From an uncultured Candidatus Melainabacteria bacterium (lineage in GTDB: Bacteria > Cyanobacteriota > Vampirovibrionia > Gastranaerophilales > Gastranaerophilaceae): a stretch of DNA of 64,000 nt. Below are positions 35,652 through 44,473 of this stretch, piece by piece. The DNA lies in assembly GCA_934700335.1 (NCBI GenBank), contig CAKUXM010000009.1, forward strand, positions 6,929 to 70,928, read 5' to 3'. Position 1 is the first letter of the stretch. Every line of letters begins with the position of its first letter. Position numbers and translations under genes: made by a program. The notes below the pieces were generated by a model. The model did not search any database and was not told the origin of the DNA. It saw only the letters and a list, made by a program, of their open reading frames with translations.

Positions 35652-36269
35652 TTATCTAATAAAATTTGTTTTAATTTTATCTTCTGTTTGTGGTAAATCA
35701 ATACCATTGTTTTTACCAGCTTCAATACATTTCAATAACCAAGCCATATTTTGACCCAAAGTTCTCATAATTTGTAAACCTTCAATGTCTTGTAAAACTT
35801 CTTCTGGCTTGTTTCCGTGAACCATATTCCAATAATTTGAAGAAACAATTGGCATACAGTTTATAGAAAAATGTTTATTAATTACGTCCATACTAGCAGT
35901 TGTACCAGAACGTCTAGCCGAAACAATTGCGCATGCCGGTTTAAACTTAAACGCTGAACTTCCTGAATAGAACATTCTATCCATTGCAGCAAGTAATCTT
36001 CCTGATGGGTGAGCGTAATAAACTGGTGAACCAAAAACAAAACCGTCTGCTTGTCTTGCTTTTTCTACATATTCATTAATTTTGTCATCAGAAATTACGC
36101 ATTTACCAGTTTGTCTGCAAGATGCACAACCCATGCAATCTTTTACATCGCCTAAAAATATAATTTCTGTTTCAATATTTTCTTTATTTAAAGATTTTTC
36201 AACTTCTTTTAAAGCTGTATAAGTACAACCTTCTTTTCTGGAACTACCATTAAATAATAAAACTTTCAT
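35652..36269 (-). CDS. NADPH-dependent FMN reductase/iron-sulfur flavoprotein-like
   Basis: 205 residues from the ATG at 36269 (ribosome site AAGGA); a longer frame would run back into the flavodiiron gene in another frame. Flavodoxin-like fold: phosphate loop LLFNGSSRKEGCTYTAL and FGSPVYYAHPSGRL. The cysteine pattern CMGCASCRQTGKC resembles the cluster-binding motif of Isf-type flavoproteins. It probably supplies or takes electrons with the flavodiiron protein 16 bases upstream, in an oxygen/NO defence operon. Confidence 0.88.
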   Translation of the reverse strand: MKVLLFNGSSRKEGCTYTALKEVEKSLNKENIETEIIFLGDVKDCMGCASCRQTGKCVISDDKINEYVEKARQADGFVFGSPVYYAHPSGRLLAAMDRMFYSGSSAFKFKPACAIVSARRSGTTASMDVINKHFSINCMPIVSSNYWNMVHGNKPEEVLQDIEGLQIMRTLGQNMAWLLKCIEAGKNNGIDLPQTEDKIKTNFIR

Positions 36270-36285
36270 ATTTATCCTTTCTTGG

Positions 36286-38109
36286 TTAATTTTGTAATGG
36301 TTCAAAGTCTTCTGCCCCGTGTTTGCAAAGTGGACAGATGAAATCAGGTGGTAATTCCCAACCTTCATAAATATATCCACAAATTTTACATACAAAACCA
36401 ACCTTGTGTTCTTTTGGTCTTTCAACTGGTTTTATATTTTTTTGATAATAAGCATAAGTTACAGAAGGTACATCTGAAAGGATTTCAGAATTTTCAACCT
36501 CTGCAATAAACATGATATTTGTATCAAATTCTTTTTTATCAATAACTTTTGCAGAAATTGTTGTATTTGAGAATTTGTTCAAAGCTAAAATACCGTTATC
36601 AGTTCTGTATGAATAATTACAATCAGCAAATTTATCATTATCTCTACCAGAACAGAAACCAAATTGTTTAAATAAACTAAAAGGTGTTTCTTCTGTCAAA
36701 ATAGAAATATTGAATTTACCTTTTTTATCAATAACTTCGCAAGTATAATTTTGTTTATTAATAGAAATAGCAATAATGTTAGGTTTGCTAGTAATTTGGT
36801 TTACAGTATTAATTATACAGCCACAGTCTCTATTATCATTGTCAACAGCAGTAGCAAGATATAAGCCGTAACCTATATTCATCATAGAGTTTGTATTTTC
36901 ACTTCTTACAACAATTGTTTTTAAAATATTTTCAACTAAATTGTCTAAAATCTCCATTTGATTTTGTTTCATAGAAGATTTTATTGTAACAACTGGTTCT
37001 GTGTAAGTTATGTTTTTCAAACTTGCAAGACTTTCTTTTGTAAGTTTTGCAACAGTTGATGCCCAAGTACCGTTTTCAATGATAGAAATTGTTCTATTTT
37101 GAAGGTTGTGAGATTTCAATTCATTCAAAACAGTTTCCATATTGCTAAAAATGCCAGCATTATAAGTTGAAGCCGCAATTACAATATGAGAACATCTGAA
37201 AGCTTCTGAAACAATGTATGAGAAATGAGTTTTTGAAACATCATACATTTTAATATCTTTAACACCTTTATTCGCAAGTTTTGTTGCTAATATTTCTGCA
37301 ACATTTTCAGTGTTACCATAAATTGAGCCGTAAAGTATTAAAACTGTTTCTTCTTCTGGTTCATAAGTGCTCCATTTTTGATATTTTTCAACAAACCAAT
37401 TAATTTTGTTTCTCCAAACAGGACCATGAAGAGGACAAATCATTTTTATATCAATATTTGAAGCCTTTTTAAGTAATGTTTGAACTTGTGGTCCATATTT
37501 ACCAACAATATTTGTATAATATCTTCTAGCATCACCAAGCCATTCTTCTTCAAAATTAAATTCATCAGCAAAAAGACTACCACTTAATGCACCAAAGGTA
37601 CCAAATGCATCAGCAGAGAATAAGATTTTGTCTGTTACATCATAAGTAACCATAACTTCTGGCCAATGCACCATTGGTGCCATAACAAATGTTAAAGTAT
37701 GACGACCAGTATTAAGAATATCACCTTCTTTAACCACTTGAGCTCTTTCATCAATATTAAAATTAAAGAATTGTTTAATCATACCAACAGTTTTTGCATT
37801 ACAAATAATTTTTGCATTTGGATATTTGTCAGCAATAATTTGTAAAACAGCGGCATGGTCTGGTTCCATATGATTTACGATTATATAATCTAATTCTCTT
37901 TCTCCTAATTCATATTCTAAATTTTCTAAAAATTGAGAACAAACAGAAATATCAACGGTATCTAATAAAACTGTTTTTTCATCTTTTAAAATATAAGAAT
38001 TGTAAGAAACACCATTTGGAATAGGATATACATTTTCAAACAAAGCTAATCTCCTATCATTTGAACCAATCCAAACTAAATCTTCAGTTATTTTTCTTGT
38101 GTTATACAT
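36286..38109 (-). CDS. Flavodiiron protein with flavin-reductase and rubredoxin domains
   Basis: 607 residues. Domains in order: metallo-beta-lactamase-like diiron domain (1 to about 250; ligands H80-x-E82-x-D84-H85 and later MVHWPE, SADAFGTFG, CPLHGPVW); flavodoxin (about 256-395; ILYGSIYGNTENVAEILATK); flavin-reductase-like (about 405-560; NTVNQITSKPNIIAISINKQ); and a short rubrerythrin-type rubredoxin (C-K-I-C-G .. C-P-L-C). It reduces O2 to water and/or NO to N2O. Cyanobacterial Flv proteins have the first three modules; the added rubredoxin replaces a separate electron carrier. It has no obvious ribosome site. Confidence 0.95.
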   Translation of the reverse strand: MYNTRKITEDLVWIGSNDRRLALFENVYPIPNGVSYNSYILKDEKTVLLDTVDISVCSQFLENLEYELGERELDYIIVNHMEPDHAAVLQIIADKYPNAKIICNAKTVGMIKQFFNFNIDERAQVVKEGDILNTGRHTLTFVMAPMVHWPEVMVTYDVTDKILFSADAFGTFGALSGSLFADEFNFEEEWLGDARRYYTNIVGKYGPQVQTLLKKASNIDIKMICPLHGPVWRNKINWFVEKYQKWSTYEPEEETVLILYGSIYGNTENVAEILATKLANKGVKDIKMYDVSKTHFSYIVSEAFRCSHIVIAASTYNAGIFSNMETVLNELKSHNLQNRTISIIENGTWASTVAKLTKESLASLKNITYTEPVVTIKSSMKQNQMEILDNLVENILKTIVVRSENTNSMMNIGYGLYLATAVDNDNRDCGCIINTVNQITSKPNIIAISINKQNYTCEVIDKKGKFNISILTEETPFSLFKQFGFCSGRDNDKFADCNYSYRTDNGILALNKFSNTTISAKVIDKKEFDTNIMFIAEVENSEILSDVPSVTYAYYQKNIKPVERPKEHKVGFVCKICGYIYEGWELPPDFICPLCKHGAEDFEPLQN

Positions 38110-38238
38110 AATTTATTTTCCTTTCTTAATTTTATTATTAAAGTATTTTAGCATAAAAATATTAAGATTATATAAATCTAGTAGGTTTTATTTTTGTTGA
38201 GAGTAAAATTAAAAATAAGAGAAAAGGAATTGGGAACA

Positions 38239-39483
38239 GTGAAAGACACAATAAGAAAATACCACGTACACATAATGTTAATTATTTTAGGAACATTATT
38301 TTACTTTCTAGGACATTTTCAACGAGCGGCTATTCCTGCACCTATATTTGACATTTTGCAATCAGAATTAAATGTTTCTGCTACAAAAATAACAACCTTT
38401 AGCGCAATATTTATGTACTGTTACGCATTAGGAACTTTGCTTTGTGGAGTTTTAGTTGATAAATTTGGCGGAATAAAAGTTATAGTGGCAGGTTCAATTC
38501 TTTTTACTTTAGGTTGTTTTTTGTTTTCAGCTACTGAATACCTACCGTTAATGTATTTATCAAGAGGTTTAGTAGGTATTGGTTCTGCTACTTTTTATTT
38601 AAGCCTTTTATCTGAAGTGAAAAAATGCTTTAAAGATAAACATGTAGGTGTTGTAATCTCAATAATTCTTTTTCTAGGTTATCTAGGCGGAGTTTGTGCA
38701 AATGCACCTTTTGTCATTGCTTCGGAAAAATTTGGGTGGGAAGAAGTTTTAAAAATATTTACTTTTATTTCAATTTTTACAACAATTGCTTTTCTTTTTG
38801 TTCAACATTTTCTAAAATCTATTCATATCAATGAAAAAGTCCACTTAAATCACGAATCCTATGTAGAAGTTTTAACGCACAAAAACAATTATTATTTAGG
38901 AATTTTTACTTCTTTGTGTACAGGACTTTATTATGTAATGATGACTGTTTTAGGAGTAAAATTTTTGAAAGATTTTTTGGGATATTCATCTGAAATCTCA
39001 GCGACAATACTTTCATTTTTAGTTATTATCGGAGCACTTTCTGGAATTATTTTTGCATCATTAAGTAAAATATTTAATAACAGAATGTTTTTCGTAAAAC
39101 TTTTAGCATTCATAGATTTTTTCATCTTTGGAATAATTTCTGTGTGTATAATGTTTAATATAAAAACTCCACTTGTAGCCGTATTGGTTTTATTGATTGC
39201 AGTTAACGCAGCTAACACCCCTCTTACAGCTCCAATCATTATGAGCACAAATAATTATTCTGTTAGAACAACTGCTGTTAGTGTTATAAACAGTATTTCA
39301 TTCGTGTTTGTTGGACTTGTTGCAACCATAATCGGGTTCTTATTAGATTTGTTCCCTATCGTTGGTAAAATCAACGGCAACATAATCTACGGCAAAGAAT
39401 CATACTTAACAGTATTTTTATTCTTTACTGTACTTGCGGTAATTGAAATCTTTGTATCATTTAAAATTAAAGAAAAAGTCTAA
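38239..39483 (+). CDS. Major facilitator superfamily transporter
   Basis: About 414 residues with twelve membrane segments. MFS signature between helices 2 and 3: GVLVDKFGGIKVIV. MYLSRGLVGIGSATFYLSLL is the helix 4 R-G-x-x-G motif. I prefer the GTG at 38239 (AAAAGGA about 10 bases before); the frame is open back to a TTG at 38194, without a good ribosome site. No substrate can be named. The 3' end overlaps the convergent small gene by four bases. Confidence 0.88.
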   Translation: MKDTIRKYHVHIMLIILGTLFYFLGHFQRAAIPAPIFDILQSELNVSATKITTFSAIFMYCYALGTLLCGVLVDKFGGIKVIVAGSILFTLGCFLFSATEYLPLMYLSRGLVGIGSATFYLSLLSEVKKCFKDKHVGVVISIILFLGYLGGVCANAPFVIASEKFGWEEVLKIFTFISIFTTIAFLFVQHFLKSIHINEKVHLNHESYVEVLTHKNNYYLGIFTSLCTGLYYVMMTVLGVKFLKDFLGYSSEISATILSFLVIIGALSGIIFASLSKIFNNRMFFVKLLAFIDFFIFGIISVCIMFNIKTPLVAVLVLLIAVNAANTPLTAPIIMSTNNYSVRTTAVSVINSISFVFVGLVATIIGFLLDLFPIVGKINGNIIYGKESYLTVFLFFTVLAVIEIFVSFKIKEKV

Positions 39484-39806
39484 ACAGTAACTTCTGGTTT
39501 GTAGAAAATGCCGTTAATAACAACCTCTTCAAAGAATTCTTCGTCATTTTCAAGTTCATCTTTTGTCATTGGGTAAAAATCTATAAATGCGTCAAAATCA
39601 ACTTCGGCTTTACCAATAATACGCCAAATATGTTCTCGTTTATCCTTGTCTTCTTGGTTAAAAATACCAACAAGCGTAATGTCTTCATCTTCATGAACCT
39701 TATAATCTGTATAAAGACCTGCAAGGTAAATCCCTTGAAAATCATCAAAAACTTCTGAAAGGTCTTTGTTCAAGGCTGAAATAATTTTTTCTATCTTATC
39801 TTTCAT
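39480..39806 (-). CDS. Degenerate nucleotidyltransferase-like small protein
   Basis: 108 residues, acidic. The segment FQGIYLAGLYTDYKVHEDED, then ITLVGIF, and VDFDAFIDFYPMTKDELEN follow the layout of minimal (MNT/Pol-beta-like) nucleotidyltransferases, but the G-S and D-x-D active-site residues are changed (A-G-L, E-D-I-T). It is therefore probably inactive or a diverged regulator. It overlaps the end of hisS by 11 bases and is presumably co-expressed with it. Confidence 0.5.
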   Translation of the reverse strand: MKDKIEKIISALNKDLSEVFDDFQGIYLAGLYTDYKVHEDEDITLVGIFNQEDKDKREHIWRIIGKAEVDFDAFIDFYPMTKDELENDEEFFEEVVINGIFYKPEVTV

Positions 39807-41043
39807 TGTGTAAAATGTTCCCTAATTCATCAAAAGAAACTTCCTTTTGAGTAGCAAGGCTAAGATTTTTAATATTTACAACATTTTTTTGAACTTCATT
39901 TTCACAATAAAAAACGGCATATTTAGCAACTTTTGAAGCTTTTTCCAATTGTTTAGAAAATTTTCTTCCGTTCAAATCAAATTCTGCAGAATAACCCATT
40001 TCTCTGATTTTTTGAGTGCAATACAAAGCATTTGTCATATTGTCTGAAACAACAAATACATCTAGTTTTGGAGTTTTTACAGGAGGAATAAGAGAAATAA
40101 GTCTTTCCATTCCCATAGCAAAACCGATTGCTGGAGTAGGTTGACCACCTAGGTTTCCGACTAATGTATCGTATCTTCCACCACCACAAACAGCATTTTG
40201 TGTACCTAAATTATTTGATTTAATTTCAAATACAGTTCTATTGTAATAATCTAAACCTCTTACTAAAAGTTTATTTATTTTGTAGTTAATATTCAATTTA
40301 TCTAAATAAGATTTTAGTTGTTCAAAATGTTGAGAACATTCCCCACATATATAATCTGATTGGATAACTTTTTGAATTTCTGGTTTTTCAAAAATCTTCT
40401 TGCAAGAGTCAACTTTACAATCAAGCAATCTCAAAGGATTTTTTTCATATCTTTGTTGGCAATCTTCGCAAAGATTTGATAACTCGTCTTTTAAAACTTC
40501 TTTGATACGATTTTTATACTCTGTTCTGCAAGTAGGACAACCAATTGAGTTGATTTCAACATCAAGGTCATTTAAACCTACAGATTTTAAGTAATCAACA
40601 GCAAGTGCAATAATTTCAGCATCAGCAAGAGGATTTTCGATACCAAACATTTCTACACCGACTTGTGAGAATTGTCTTTGACGACCAGCTTGAGGTCTTT
40701 CGTATCTGAACATTGGTCCCATATAATAAAGTTTTACCGGAGTTGGAAGTTTATGCATACCGTTTTCAATGTAAGCTCTAACAACGCCCGCAGTGTTTTC
40801 TGGACGAAGCGTGATTGAACGCTCACTCTTTTCAAAAGTGTACATTTCTTTGTTAACTATATCTGTAGTATCACCTACACCACGCTGAAATAGTTCAGTA
40901 GCCTCAAAAATAGGCGTTCTCAACTCTTGAAAACCAGCTCTTGAAAACACTTCTCTTGCTTGTTCTTCTATAAATTGCCATGTAGTAACATTTTCTGGCA
41001 ATATGTCTTTGCAACCTTTTTGTATTTTAATTATATTTCCCAT
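39796..41043 (-). CDS. hisS: Histidyl-tRNA synthetase
   Basis: 415 residues from the ATG at 41043, giving MGNIIKIQKGCKDILPEN; a second in-frame ATG at 41064 adds seven residues. Class II motifs: LRTPIFEATELFQRGVGDTT, motif 2 in SITLRPENTAGVVRAYIE, QVGVEMFG, the His-specific LVRGLDYYNRTVFE, and motif 3 AIGFAMGMERL. It charges tRNA-His, whose gene is in this window at 51.5 kb. An extra CxxC pair plus Cys cluster (IGCPTCRTEY, LCEDCQQRYEKNPLRLLDC, ICGECSQ) lies in the middle insertion, as in many bacterial HisRS. Confidence 0.96.
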   Translation of the reverse strand: MGNIIKIQKGCKDILPENVTTWQFIEEQAREVFSRAGFQELRTPIFEATELFQRGVGDTTDIVNKEMYTFEKSERSITLRPENTAGVVRAYIENGMHKLPTPVKLYYMGPMFRYERPQAGRQRQFSQVGVEMFGIENPLADAEIIALAVDYLKSVGLNDLDVEINSIGCPTCRTEYKNRIKEVLKDELSNLCEDCQQRYEKNPLRLLDCKVDSCKKIFEKPEIQKVIQSDYICGECSQHFEQLKSYLDKLNINYKINKLLVRGLDYYNRTVFEIKSNNLGTQNAVCGGGRYDTLVGNLGGQPTPAIGFAMGMERLISLIPPVKTPKLDVFVVSDNMTNALYCTQKIREMGYSAEFDLNGRKFSKQLEKASKVAKYAVFYCENEVQKNVVNIKNLSLATQKEVSFDELGNILHNER

Positions 41044-41071
41044 AAAAAAATTATATAAAGGCATAAGATAA

Positions 41072-41100
41072 TTGTCAAATAAAGATGTTTTTTGTATAAT
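41072..41100 (+). promoter_or_regulatory. Promoter of the TolC-MacA-MacB operon
   Basis: TTGTCA (41072-41077), a 17-base spacer, then TATAAT (41095-41100), 28 bases before the first start codon. Confidence 0.8.
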
Positions 41101-41128
41101 TATTATTACTAGACGTAGAGGTTAGAAT

Positions 41129-42616
41129 TTGAAAAAGATTTTACAACTATTATTAGCAATAGGTTTATTTTGCGTAACTTTACCATCATTTGCAATCACA
41201 GAAAAAGCAATGGTGGAAGATGTCGTAAAAGATAATGCACCAAAGGTTTATGACTTGAACACCTGCGTGCATACAGCGTTAGAAAATAGCCCTAATATTA
41301 GAAAATACAGAGGATATTTGAGGGCAGCTAAATCAAGAGTTAGCCAAGCAAAATCAGACTTTTTCCCTACGATAAGTGCTGGCACTGGTTATGGCTATAA
41401 CGGAAAGTCTGGTAACAAAATAACATCAACTTCTGACGGAACTTATTCTGCCTCAGCCTCTTTAAACTGGTTAATTTTCAATTTTGGTAAAACAAATGCC
41501 AAAATTGATATGCAAAAATTCTACGCAATTTCTAGCCAAAACGACTTAGATAATATCATTTTACAAACAATTTACAAGGTTAGAACAAATTATTATGGCG
41601 TACTTGCTGCAAAAGCTTATGTTGATGTTCAAAACGAATACGTAAAATTAAACGAAAGACAATATCAAAGAACAAAAGCATATTTTGAAGAAGGTTTAAA
41701 ATCAAAAATTGATTTAGTAAACTCAGAAGTTTATCTTTCAGAGGCTAAAATTTCTTTGATTGATGCAAAAAATACATACGATAGCGCTATTATCAGCTTG
41801 AACAACTCTATGTATTTACTAGATTCACCAGATTACAGTATTAAAAGCACTGAAACCTTTAATTTCAAAAGCGGAAACACAATTCCAGTAACACTAAAAG
41901 ATGTTGGAAAAGATGAAAATTATTCTGTTCCAAAAAGCGTTTCTGATGCCGTTTTAACTTCATCTGTTGAAAAAGCTGATATTCTTCAAAACTATACATT
42001 CAAGCCATTCCCATATAATTTTGAAGATTCAGTAAAGTATGCAAAAGAACACAGACCAGACTTAAAAGCCCTTTACGCTACAGAAAAAGCTATTCAAAAA
42101 GCCCTAGTTTACGCAAAGAGAGATTATTACCCGTCAATAACAGCAAAAGCTGGTTATGATTTTAAAGATACATCAAAAAGTGCATATACAAATGGTCTAA
42201 ATGCTGGTGCTTACTTGAATTTTCCAGTTATAAACGGCGCTAACACTAAATTCCAAATAGATGAAGCAAAAGCAAATCTTGATGTTGCAAGAGATTCTGT
42301 TGATATGGCTGAAAAAGATTTATATTTTGAAGTTCAAAAAGCTTACATAAATATGAAGAAACTTGAAAAACAAGTTCCGCTTCAACAAGTAAAAGTTAGA
42401 CAAACATTAGAAAACTTTGAACTTGCAGACGGCAGATACGAAGTTGGATTAGCCGATTTTATTGAACTTCAAGACGCAAAAGTAAATTATAACAACGCTC
42501 AAAGAGAGTATGTAAAAATCATTTTTGATTACAATGTAGCAAGAGCGAAACTTGAACTTGCAATCGCTATGCTACCAGAAGAAATTCAACAAACTGAAGG
42601 GAATACTAAGAAATGA
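41129..42616 (+). CDS. TolC-family outer-membrane efflux protein
   Basis: 495 residues, start TTG at 41129 with GAGG 9 bases upstream, giving a proper signal peptide (MKKILQLLLAIGLFCVTLPS). Two TolC-type repeats are seen: NTCVHTALENSPNIRKYRGY .. RTKAYFEEGLKSKIDLVNSE and SVKYAKEHRPDLKALYATEK .. GRYEVGLADFIELQDAKVNY. A longer insertion (about 225-290) lies between the repeats. It forms the outer-membrane tunnel for the MacAB-type pump encoded next and overlaps it by four bases. Confidence 0.93.
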   Translation: MKKILQLLLAIGLFCVTLPSFAITEKAMVEDVVKDNAPKVYDLNTCVHTALENSPNIRKYRGYLRAAKSRVSQAKSDFFPTISAGTGYGYNGKSGNKITSTSDGTYSASASLNWLIFNFGKTNAKIDMQKFYAISSQNDLDNIILQTIYKVRTNYYGVLAAKAYVDVQNEYVKLNERQYQRTKAYFEEGLKSKIDLVNSEVYLSEAKISLIDAKNTYDSAIISLNNSMYLLDSPDYSIKSTETFNFKSGNTIPVTLKDVGKDENYSVPKSVSDAVLTSSVEKADILQNYTFKPFPYNFEDSVKYAKEHRPDLKALYATEKAIQKALVYAKRDYYPSITAKAGYDFKDTSKSAYTNGLNAGAYLNFPVINGANTKFQIDEAKANLDVARDSVDMAEKDLYFEVQKAYINMKKLEKQVPLQQVKVRQTLENFELADGRYEVGLADFIELQDAKVNYNNAQREYVKIIFDYNVARAKLELAIAMLPEEIQQTEGNTKK

Positions 42617-43782
42617 AATTAAATAAAAAACGAGTAGCATTCGCTACGATATTAGTTTTAATAACTGCTTTAGTAGTTTTCACAATCGGAAAAACTATTA
42701 AACTAAAAAATTACAAAACAGAAAAAGTTGAAAGAAGAACAATTGAACAAGTAGTTGAAGCTTCTGGCACAATCAACCCAGTAAACACTGTCAGCGTTGG
42801 TTCTACAGTATCAGGCTTAATGATGGAAGTTTATGTTGACTTCAACTCTCAAGTAAAAAAAGGTCAATTGATTGCATTAATGGATACAAGCTTATTTGAT
42901 GCAAACTGCGCAAAAGCACAAGCTACATTAATTAATGCAAAAGCTGATTACGCAAAACAAAAAGCCATAACAGATAACAGCTTTAAAACTTATAACAGAT
43001 ACAAAAATCTTGTATCAAGAAACTTTATGGCAAAGAGCGAACTTGATGCTGCGCAAGCTGATTATTTATCAAATAAAGCTCAACTTACAGCAGCCCAATC
43101 AAAAATAACACAAGCTCAAGCTGATTACGATTACAATGCAAGATTGCGTTCATTTGCATATATTTACTCACCAGTTGACGGCGTTATTGTTACTCGTGCT
43201 GTTGATCCAGGTCAACCAGTTGCTGCAAGTTTCCAAGCTCCAGAACTTTTCACAGTTGCTAAAGATTTAAAAGAAATGCAAATTGAAGTAAGTGTTTCAG
43301 AAGCTGATATTGGTAAAATCAAAGAAGGTCAAGAAGTTGATTACACTCTAGACGGTTATCCAGACGAAGTTTTTAAGGGTAAAGTTACACAAGTAAGAAT
43401 TTCACCTACAACTGTTTCAAATGTTGTTACTTACACAGTTGTTGTAGGTGTTGATAACGAAGACTTAAAACTTAAACCAGGTATGACTGCAAATGTTTCT
43501 ATTATCACGCAAAAACAAGAAAATGTCCTTTGTGTGCCAACAATTGCCTTAAAATTCACACCAGTAACAAAAGGTGAAATCAAACGTTATGAAAAACAAG
43601 GTGTTTGGATAATGAAAAAAGGTCGCCCAACAAGATTTGATGTTGAAACAGGCGCAAATGATGATACTTATACAGAAATCAAAACAAGTTCAATCAAAGA
43701 AGGAGACAAAGTGCTTGTTGGTTCTGGTAAAGACTCTAAAAATAGCAAAAATGGTGGTAAACCACCAATGAGAATGTTCTAA
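42613..43782 (+). CDS. macA: Periplasmic adaptor (MacA-like)
   Basis: 389 residues. An N-terminal membrane anchor (FATILVLITALVVFTIGKTI) is followed by a lipoyl/barrel-sandwich domain (VVEASGTINPVNTVSVGSTV .. YSPVDGVIVTRAVDPGQPVA), a coiled-coil hairpin (about 95-165) and a beta-barrel domain (KEMQIEVSVSEADIGKIKEG). It ties the inner-membrane MacB to TolC. The four-base ATGA overlap with the TolC gene shows coupling. The C-terminus has a Gly/Lys/Asn-rich tail. Confidence 0.93.
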   Translation: MKLNKKRVAFATILVLITALVVFTIGKTIKLKNYKTEKVERRTIEQVVEASGTINPVNTVSVGSTVSGLMMEVYVDFNSQVKKGQLIALMDTSLFDANCAKAQATLINAKADYAKQKAITDNSFKTYNRYKNLVSRNFMAKSELDAAQADYLSNKAQLTAAQSKITQAQADYDYNARLRSFAYIYSPVDGVIVTRAVDPGQPVAASFQAPELFTVAKDLKEMQIEVSVSEADIGKIKEGQEVDYTLDGYPDEVFKGKVTQVRISPTTVSNVVTYTVVVGVDNEDLKLKPGMTANVSIITQKQENVLCVPTIALKFTPVTKGEIKRYEKQGVWIMKKGRPTRFDVETGANDDTYTEIKTSSIKEGDKVLVGSGKDSKNSKNGGKPPMRMF

Positions 43783-43783
43783 T

Positions 43784-44473
43784 ATGGCTTTAATCGAAGT
43801 TAAACACGCAACAAAAACTTATGCAACAGGCGAAGCAGCTTTCAATGCCTTGAATGACGTTTCACTAACTATTGAAAAAGGTGAATTTGTAGCAATTATG
43901 GGAGCTTCTGGTTCTGGTAAATCAACTTTTATGAACATGTTAGGAACACTTGATAAACCTAATTCTGGCTCATATTATCTTGACGGAATTGATGTTCTAA
44001 ATCTTGATAGCGACAGCCTTTCAGAAATTCGTAACACTAAATTAGGATTTGTATTTCAAGGCTTTAACCTTATCTCAAGAACTTCAGCCATTGATAATGT
44101 CGAATTACCAATGATTTATAAAGGTATAGACGAAGAAACAAGACACATAAGAGCAAAAGAAGCCTTGAAAATCGTAGGTCTTGAAAACAGAGAAAACCAT
44201 ATGCCAAACCAAATGTCAGGAGGTCAGCAACAACGTGTTGCAATTGCAAGAGCCATTGTTAATGATGCCCCATTAATTTTAGCGGACGAACCTACAGGTA
44301 ATCTTGACACAAAAACAAGTATTGAAGTTATGGAGTTTTTCTGTAGATTAAATGAAGTACACGGAAAAACAATTGTTCTTGTAACTCACGAACCTGATAT
44401 CGCAGAATATTGTAAACGTGTAGTGAGATTTAAAGACGGAAATATCATTTCTGACGAGGTAAAAAGAAAATGA
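43784..44473 (+). CDS. ABC transporter ATPase (MacB-type nucleotide-binding subunit)
   Basis: 229 residues. Walker A GASGSGKST, Q-loop GFVFQGFNLI, signature MSGGQQQRVAIARAI, Walker B PLILADEPTGNLD and H-loop LVTHEPD are all intact. This is the LolD/MacB subgroup. In E. coli MacB, ATPase and permease are one protein; here they are two genes overlapping by four bases. It powers export of a drug, peptide or lipoprotein-like substrate via MacA and TolC. Confidence 0.95.
   Translation: MALIEVKHATKTYATGEAAFNALNDVSLTIEKGEFVAIMGASGSGKSTFMNMLGTLDKPNSGSYYLDGIDVLNLDSDSLSEIRNTKLGFVFQGFNLISRTSAIDNVELPMIYKGIDEETRHIRAKEALKIVGLENRENHMPNQMSGGQQQRVAIARAIVNDAPLILADEPTGNLDTKTSIEVMEFFCRLNEVHGKTIVLVTHEPDIAEYCKRVVRFKDGNIISDEVKRK

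Noticed and set aside
35652..36425. FMN reductase with a 52-residue longer N-terminus
   Set aside because: The extra part overlaps the end of the flavodiiron gene in another frame; the ATG at 36269 has a ribosome site and starts the flavodoxin fold.
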